The notes under the pieces were generated by a model, which was not told where the DNA came from, ran no database searches, and saw only the letters and a program-made list of their open reading frames with translations. This document shows, one piece after another, positions 7,863 to 11,105 of a DNA stretch of 11,105 bases. Made by a program: the position numbers and the translations under genes. Every line of letters begins with the position of its first letter. Within the stretch, counting starts at the first letter, position 1. Source of the DNA: Pseudomonadota bacterium (GTDB taxonomy: Bacteria > Myxococcota > Myxococcia > Myxococcales > Myxococcaceae). The DNA lies in assembly GCA_023424585.1 (NCBI GenBank), contig JAFADT010000060.1, positions 1-11,105 on the forward strand. The letters run 5' to 3'.

Positions 7863-9899
7863 TCAGTGGAGCCGGGTGTAGAGCGCGTTGACGAGGCCGC
7901 CGTCATCGCCGCTCAGCTCCCAGAACATCGCGCCCCCCAGGCCCCTGGCCAGGATGTAGTCCGACTTGGCGTCGATGCTCTGCGGGTCGTCGTAGGCCAC
8001 CCAGATCTTCGTGGAGGGGCTGTAGACGTAGGCCTGCTTGCTCTCCGGGTGGAAGAACTTCGTGTAGCCGGAGCCCGCGCGCTCGAAGTTGGCCTTGAGG
8101 TCCTTGTAGTCGAACACGCCGGTGAGGCCGGACTGGCCGTCATCCCAGGTGCCCTTGGTGGGGACGCCGGCCTGGAACAGGCCGTTGTTCACGTTGGGCA
8201 CGTTGCCCCAGCCGCGGCCGTAGAAGGGGATGCCGACGACGATCTTGGACGCGGGCACGCCCAGCTGGAGCAGCTTGGAGATGGAGCCGTCCGTGTAGAA
8301 GCCGTCGTTGGCGCCCGGGTCGCCCGTCACGCGGTCGAGCGCGGAGTGGAAGTTGACCGTGCTCTCGAAGGCGCCGTGGTAGTCGTAGGACATCACGTTG
8401 ATCCAATCGAGGATGCCGGCCAGCTTCACGGACTCCTGCTTGTTGGCGAGCAGGTCCGGCGACGCGCCCGACGCGATGGTGAGCAGGTAGGGCTGGCCCG
8501 TCTGCGCCGTGACGGCGGACAGCTGGTCGCGGAACTCCTGCATGAGCAGGGTGTAGTTCTGCTTGTCCGCGGGGCTGCTGATGTTGTCCGGCAGGCCGCC
8601 GCCGGTGGGGTACTCCCAGTCCACGTCGATGCCGTCGAACACGCCCACGCCGTTGGCCGGGGTGACGCCGGGGAACTGGCCCTTCACGTACAGGTCCACG
8701 CAGGACTTCACGAACGCGGCGCGCGCCGCGGCGGTGGCGGCCACCTGGGAGAAGTACTTGGACCAGGACCAGCCGCCGATGGAGATGAGCAGCTTGAGGT
8801 GCGGGTTCGTCTTCTTCAGCTCCTGGAACGCGCGGAAGTTGCCGCGCAGCGCGCCCGGGTCCCACTCACCGGGGAAGCCGAAGCCCTTGTCGATGTCCGC
8901 GAACGAGTCCCCGAGGACGCACTTGCCGTCCGGGGAGATGTTGGAGAAGGCGTAGTTGATGTGCGTGAGCTTCGACGCCGGCACGTTGGACACCTGGTAG
9001 TTGCGCGCGTAGATGCCCCAGGCGGTGAAGTAGCCGACGATGCGCTTGCCGCCCGGCGGAGGCGTGCCGGGCAGCTCCACCACGACGCTGAGCGTCTTCG
9101 ATCCCACGTTGCCCGCGGCGTCGTAGGCCTTCACGGTGTACGTGTACGTGCCGTTCTGCGCGGACGTGGAGAACGCGCGGGTGAACGACGACGCGGTGGC
9201 CACGAGCGTGCCGTTCTCCAGGATCTCGAGCTTCGTCACGCCGGTGTCGTCCGTGGCGCTCGCGGAGACGGTGACGGAGCCCGCGGCGGTGACGCGCGAC
9301 GCGCTGGCGCTGGCGGTGACGACCGGGGCGGTGACGTCGCCGGTGGAGGGGATGGCGACGGTGACGGTGACGGTCTTCGAGCCCACGTTGCCGGCGGCGT
9401 CATGGGCCTTCACGGTGTACGTGTACGTGCCGTTCTGCCCGGAGCCGGAGAAGCTCCGCGTATAGGACGACGCGGTGGCGACGAGGGTGCCGTTCTCCAG
9501 GATCTCGAGCTTCGTCACGCCCGTGTCGTCGGTGGCGCTCGCGGAGACGGTGATGGAGCCCGGGGCGGTGACGTTCGTCTGGCTGCTCGACGCGGTGACG
9601 ACGGGGGCGGTGGTGTCGCCGCCGCCCGTCGCGGGGCCCAGGTCCAGCCACAGCGCCGCCACGGCGGTCGGCGTCCAGTCCGCCTGGGAGGTGTGGGCCT
9701 GACGGCACTGGTAGACGCGGCCCTCGTAGGTGACGCGCGTGCCCACGGAGTAGGCGACGCCCACGGCCCATGCGGCATCCAGCGGCGCCTTCATCACGCT
9801 GCCCGGGCCCTCGGCCTCGGGAGCGAAGGACTCCTGGCCACAACCGGCGACGGTCAGCGCGGACGCCACCAGGCCCACAATCCATTTGCTACGACGCAT
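7863..9899 (-). CDS. GH18 chitinase, lipoprotein, with CBM5/12-like and two Ig-like domains
   Basis: A 678-residue secreted endochitinase-type enzyme that hydrolyses beta-1,4-GlcNAc linkages. The N-terminus MRRSKWIVGLVASALTVAGC is a lipoprotein signal with a clean lipobox (VAGC, lipidated C20), so the enzyme should be membrane-tethered. Residues about 43-87 are a type-3 chitin-binding (CBM5/12) module with the usual aromatic residues (AWAVGVAYSVGTRVTYEG, ADWTP, ALW). Two Ig-like modules of 93 residues start at D95 and D188. The GH18 barrel runs from about residue 284 to the end. It has SIGGWSWS, the catalytic DGIDVDWE (D422, D425, D427, acid/base E429), MSYDYHG, YGRGW and the closing FWELSGD, so it should be active. 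The ATG is supported by GAGGAGA six bases upstream. It lies 57 bases after nagA with no visible terminator between, suggesting co-transcription in a chitin/GlcNAc pathway; a strong terminator follows. Family assignment is firm; substrate could include chitin oligomers or related GlcNAc polymers. Confidence 0.96.
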   Translation of the reverse strand: MRRSKWIVGLVASALTVAGCGQESFAPEAEGPGSVMKAPLDAAWAVGVAYSVGTRVTYEGRVYQCRQAHTSQADWTPTAVAALWLDLGPATGGGDTTAPVVTASSSQTNVTAPGSITVSASATDDTGVTKLEILENGTLVATASSYTRSFSGSGQNGTYTYTVKAHDAAGNVGSKTVTVTVAIPSTGDVTAPVVTASASASRVTAAGSVTVSASATDDTGVTKLEILENGTLVATASSFTRAFSTSAQNGTYTYTVKAYDAAGNVGSKTLSVVVELPGTPPPGGKRIVGYFTAWGIYARNYQVSNVPASKLTHINYAFSNISPDGKCVLGDSFADIDKGFGFPGEWDPGALRGNFRAFQELKKTNPHLKLLISIGGWSWSKYFSQVAATAAARAAFVKSCVDLYVKGQFPGVTPANGVGVFDGIDVDWEYPTGGGLPDNISSPADKQNYTLLMQEFRDQLSAVTAQTGQPYLLTIASGASPDLLANKQESVKLAGILDWINVMSYDYHGAFESTVNFHSALDRVTGDPGANDGFYTDGSISKLLQLGVPASKIVVGIPFYGRGWGNVPNVNNGLFQAGVPTKGTWDDGQSGLTGVFDYKDLKANFERAGSGYTKFFHPESKQAYVYSPSTKIWVAYDDPQSIDAKSDYILARGLGGAMFWELSGDDGGLVNALYTRLH
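9075..9617 (-). repeat. Tandem duplication of an Ig-like module in the chitinase gene
   Basis: Two in-frame copies with a period of 279 bases (93 codons): codons 95-187 (9617-9339) and 188 to about 275 (9338 to about 9075). By hand alignment 72 of the first 87 residues are identical, including 29 in a row, and the DNA is also nearly identical there (for example CCGTTCTCCA at 9211 and 9490). They act as a spacer between the chitin-binding module and the catalytic barrel. Confidence 0.9.
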
Positions 9900-9905
9900 T
9901 CGTGT

Positions 9906-9912
9906 TCTCCTC
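9906..9912 (-). promoter_or_regulatory. Ribosome binding site of the chitinase gene
   Basis: Minus-strand GAGGAGA, then ACACGA, then the ATG at 9899. Strong Shine-Dalgarno at good spacing; it fixes the start that yields the full lipoprotein signal. Confidence 0.8.
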
Positions 9913-9956
9913 GCCTGCGGTACACGCGGAAGGAGTCACGCGCCCATTATTCCGGG

Positions 9957-11105
9957 TTAATGGCGGGTGCTGGAGTTCGCCTGGCCGTTCACCCAGGTGG
10001 TGCGGACGGAAAGGTCTGGCATCAACAGCACGAGGTCCGCCCGATGCCCGGGGGCGATGCGGCCCCGGTGGCCGTGCAGTCCGAGGAGCGTGGCGGGATG
10101 GAGCGAGGCCATGCGCAGCGCTTCCTCCAGGGGCACGTCGAGCGAGTGGACGCAGTGGCGCACCGCGGCCGTGAGGTCGATGTCCGCGCCTGCGAGCGTG
10201 CCGTCCTCCGTCTCCAGGCGGCCGCGGCGGCGCAGGATGGTGCGGCCCTGGAGGGTGAAGGACGTGACGGGCGTGCCGACGGGCGGCATCGCGTCCGTGA
10301 CGAGGAACACCTTGCCGGGTGGCTTGACCTTGAGGAGCAGGCGCAGGTTGTCCGCGTGCACGTGCACGCCGTCCGCGATGACGCCGCACCACGCGTCGTC
10401 ATGGGTGAGCGCGGCGACGACGGGCCCGGGCTGGCGGTTCAGCACCGGGGGCATGGCGTTGAACAGGTGGGTGAAGCCTCGCACGCCGGCGCGCAGGGCC
10501 TGGGTGGTGCGCTCGCTGGTGGCGGCGGTGTGCCCCGCGCTGAGCACGACGCCGGCGCTCGCGAGGCGGCGCAGGGTGGCATCGTCCACGCACTCGGGCG
10601 CGAGCGTCATCAGCACGCGGCCTCCGTGCGCGGCGAAGCGGCGGGGCAGGGCGGTGAGGTAGTCGAGGTCGCGCGGGTCGGGAGCGCGGATGAAGGACGG
10701 CACGTGGACGCCGGCGCGCTCGCGGCTGATGAAGGGGCCCTCCAGGTGGATGCCGAGCACGCCGCTGTCGGGGCGCGCGGTGGCGGTGAGCGCGGCCTCG
10801 CAGGCCTCGCGCATGCGGGTGGCGTCGTCGGTGATGAAGGTGGGCAGGAGGCCCGTGGTGCCGCACGTGCGCATGGCGGCGGCGATGGCGAGCGCGGCCT
10901 CCTCGGTGGGCGCGTCGTTGAAGAGCACGCCGCCGGCGCCGTTGACCTGCACGTCCACGAAGCCGGGGGCCAGCAGCGCGTCACCGGGCAGCGTGTGCAC
11001 GGTGGCGCCCGTGGGGAGCTCGGAAGCAGGCACGACGGCGCGGATGGTGCCTTCTTCCAGGACGACGGCGTGGCCTTCGAGGAGCTGGTCCCCGGTGAAG
11101 ACGCG
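9957..11105 (-). CDS. nagA: N-acetylglucosamine-6-phosphate deacetylase, N-terminus cut by window end
   Basis: 382 residues are present. The frame stays open to the window edge, and the first residues read RVFTGDQLLEGHAVVLEEGTI, the usual NagA beginning, so only about 7-10 residues are missing. A GTG at 11033 is therefore internal, not the start. NagA removes the acetyl group of GlcNAc-6-phosphate in the cytoplasm, giving glucosamine-6-phosphate for glycolysis or wall synthesis. Visible amidohydrolase motifs are GFVDVQVNG (the Q/N form seen in E. coli instead of HxH), HLEGPF (metal ligand E122), SAGH (H192), THLFNAM (H213) and LVTDAMP (catalytic D271). They match E. coli E131, H195, H216 and D273, so the enzyme looks intact. 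Length matches the family (382 in E. coli). It lies upstream of the chitinase gene on the same strand. Identification is firm. Confidence 0.96.
   Translation of the reverse strand, partial: RVFTGDQLLEGHAVVLEEGTIRAVVPASELPTGATVHTLPGDALLAPGFVDVQVNGAGGVLFNDAPTEEAALAIAAAMRTCGTTGLLPTFITDDATRMREACEAALTATARPDSGVLGIHLEGPFISRERAGVHVPSFIRAPDPRDLDYLTALPRRFAAHGGRVLMTLAPECVDDATLRRLASAGVVLSAGHTAATSERTTQALRAGVRGFTHLFNAMPPVLNRQPGPVVAALTHDDAWCGVIADGVHVHADNLRLLLKVKPPGKVFLVTDAMPPVGTPVTSFTLQGRTILRRRGRLETEDGTLAGADIDLTAAVRHCVHSLDVPLEEALRMASLHPATLLGLHGHRGRIAPGHRADLVLLMPDLSVRTTWVNGQANSSTRH

Noticed and set aside
4703..7891. Open frame of 1062 codons on the plus strand opposite the DUF3857 gene
   Set aside because: Its translation is a low-complexity mix of Ala, Val, Gly, His, Arg and Leu with no motifs, and it lies wholly antisense to a gene with clear domains. 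Long antisense frames are expected at this GC content.
9938..9956. AT-rich patch GGAATAATGGG after nagA as a -10 promoter box for the chitinase gene
   Set aside because: The hexamer resembles TATAAT only loosely, and no -35-like element lies about 17 bases upstream.
11031..11033. GTG as the start codon of nagA
   Set aside because: The frame continues upstream to the window edge and encodes the conserved N-terminal NagA segment RVFTGDQLLEGHAVV, so this codon is internal.

Overview
This is a GC-rich window (about 70% by eye) with five large genes and very little non-coding DNA. High GC, strong GC bias at third codon positions, long secreted multidomain proteins and GAGGAGA ribosome binding sites fit a delta-proteobacterial predator of the Myxococcaceae (Myxococcus/Corallococcus-like). 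That assignment is inferred from style and was not tested by a search.

Layout. Positions 1-1539 (+) hold the 3' two thirds of a fused trehalose-6-phosphate synthase/phosphatase gene (otsA-otsB). It runs tail to tail into a set of four genes, all on the minus strand. In transcription order these are: nagA (N-acetylglucosamine-6-phosphate deacetylase, start just outside the window, 11105-9957); a GH18 chitinase lipoprotein (9899-7863); a strong rho-independent terminator (about 7835-7790); a 1220-residue exported protein with a jelly-roll-like domain, TPR repeats, a DUF3857 domain and a transglutaminase-like domain with an intact Cys-His-Asp triad (7606-3944); and an unrecognised 765-residue exported protein with ten cysteines and a probable C-terminal beta-barrel (3859-1562).

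How they fit together. nagA and the chitinase are 57 bases apart with no evident terminator between them. They form a plausible chitin/GlcNAc unit: the chitinase, tethered as a lipoprotein, cuts chitin outside the cytoplasm, and NagA processes the GlcNAc-6-phosphate that results from uptake. The terminator separates this unit from the DUF3857/transglutaminase gene and the 765-residue gene, which form a second candidate operon with an 84-base junction. That junction carries a perfect 11-bp hairpin just before the second gene, whose Shine-Dalgarno is poor. Both products are exported, so a joint role in the cell envelope is reasonable, but neither has a function readable from sequence.

The least explained part of the window is the pair at 1562-7606. 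The other three genes are recognisable metabolic enzymes. I saw no tRNA, rRNA, CRISPR array, insertion sequence, phage gene or recognisable defence system. The only gap above 100 bases is 7607-7862, which holds the terminator and the leader of the DUF3857 gene.
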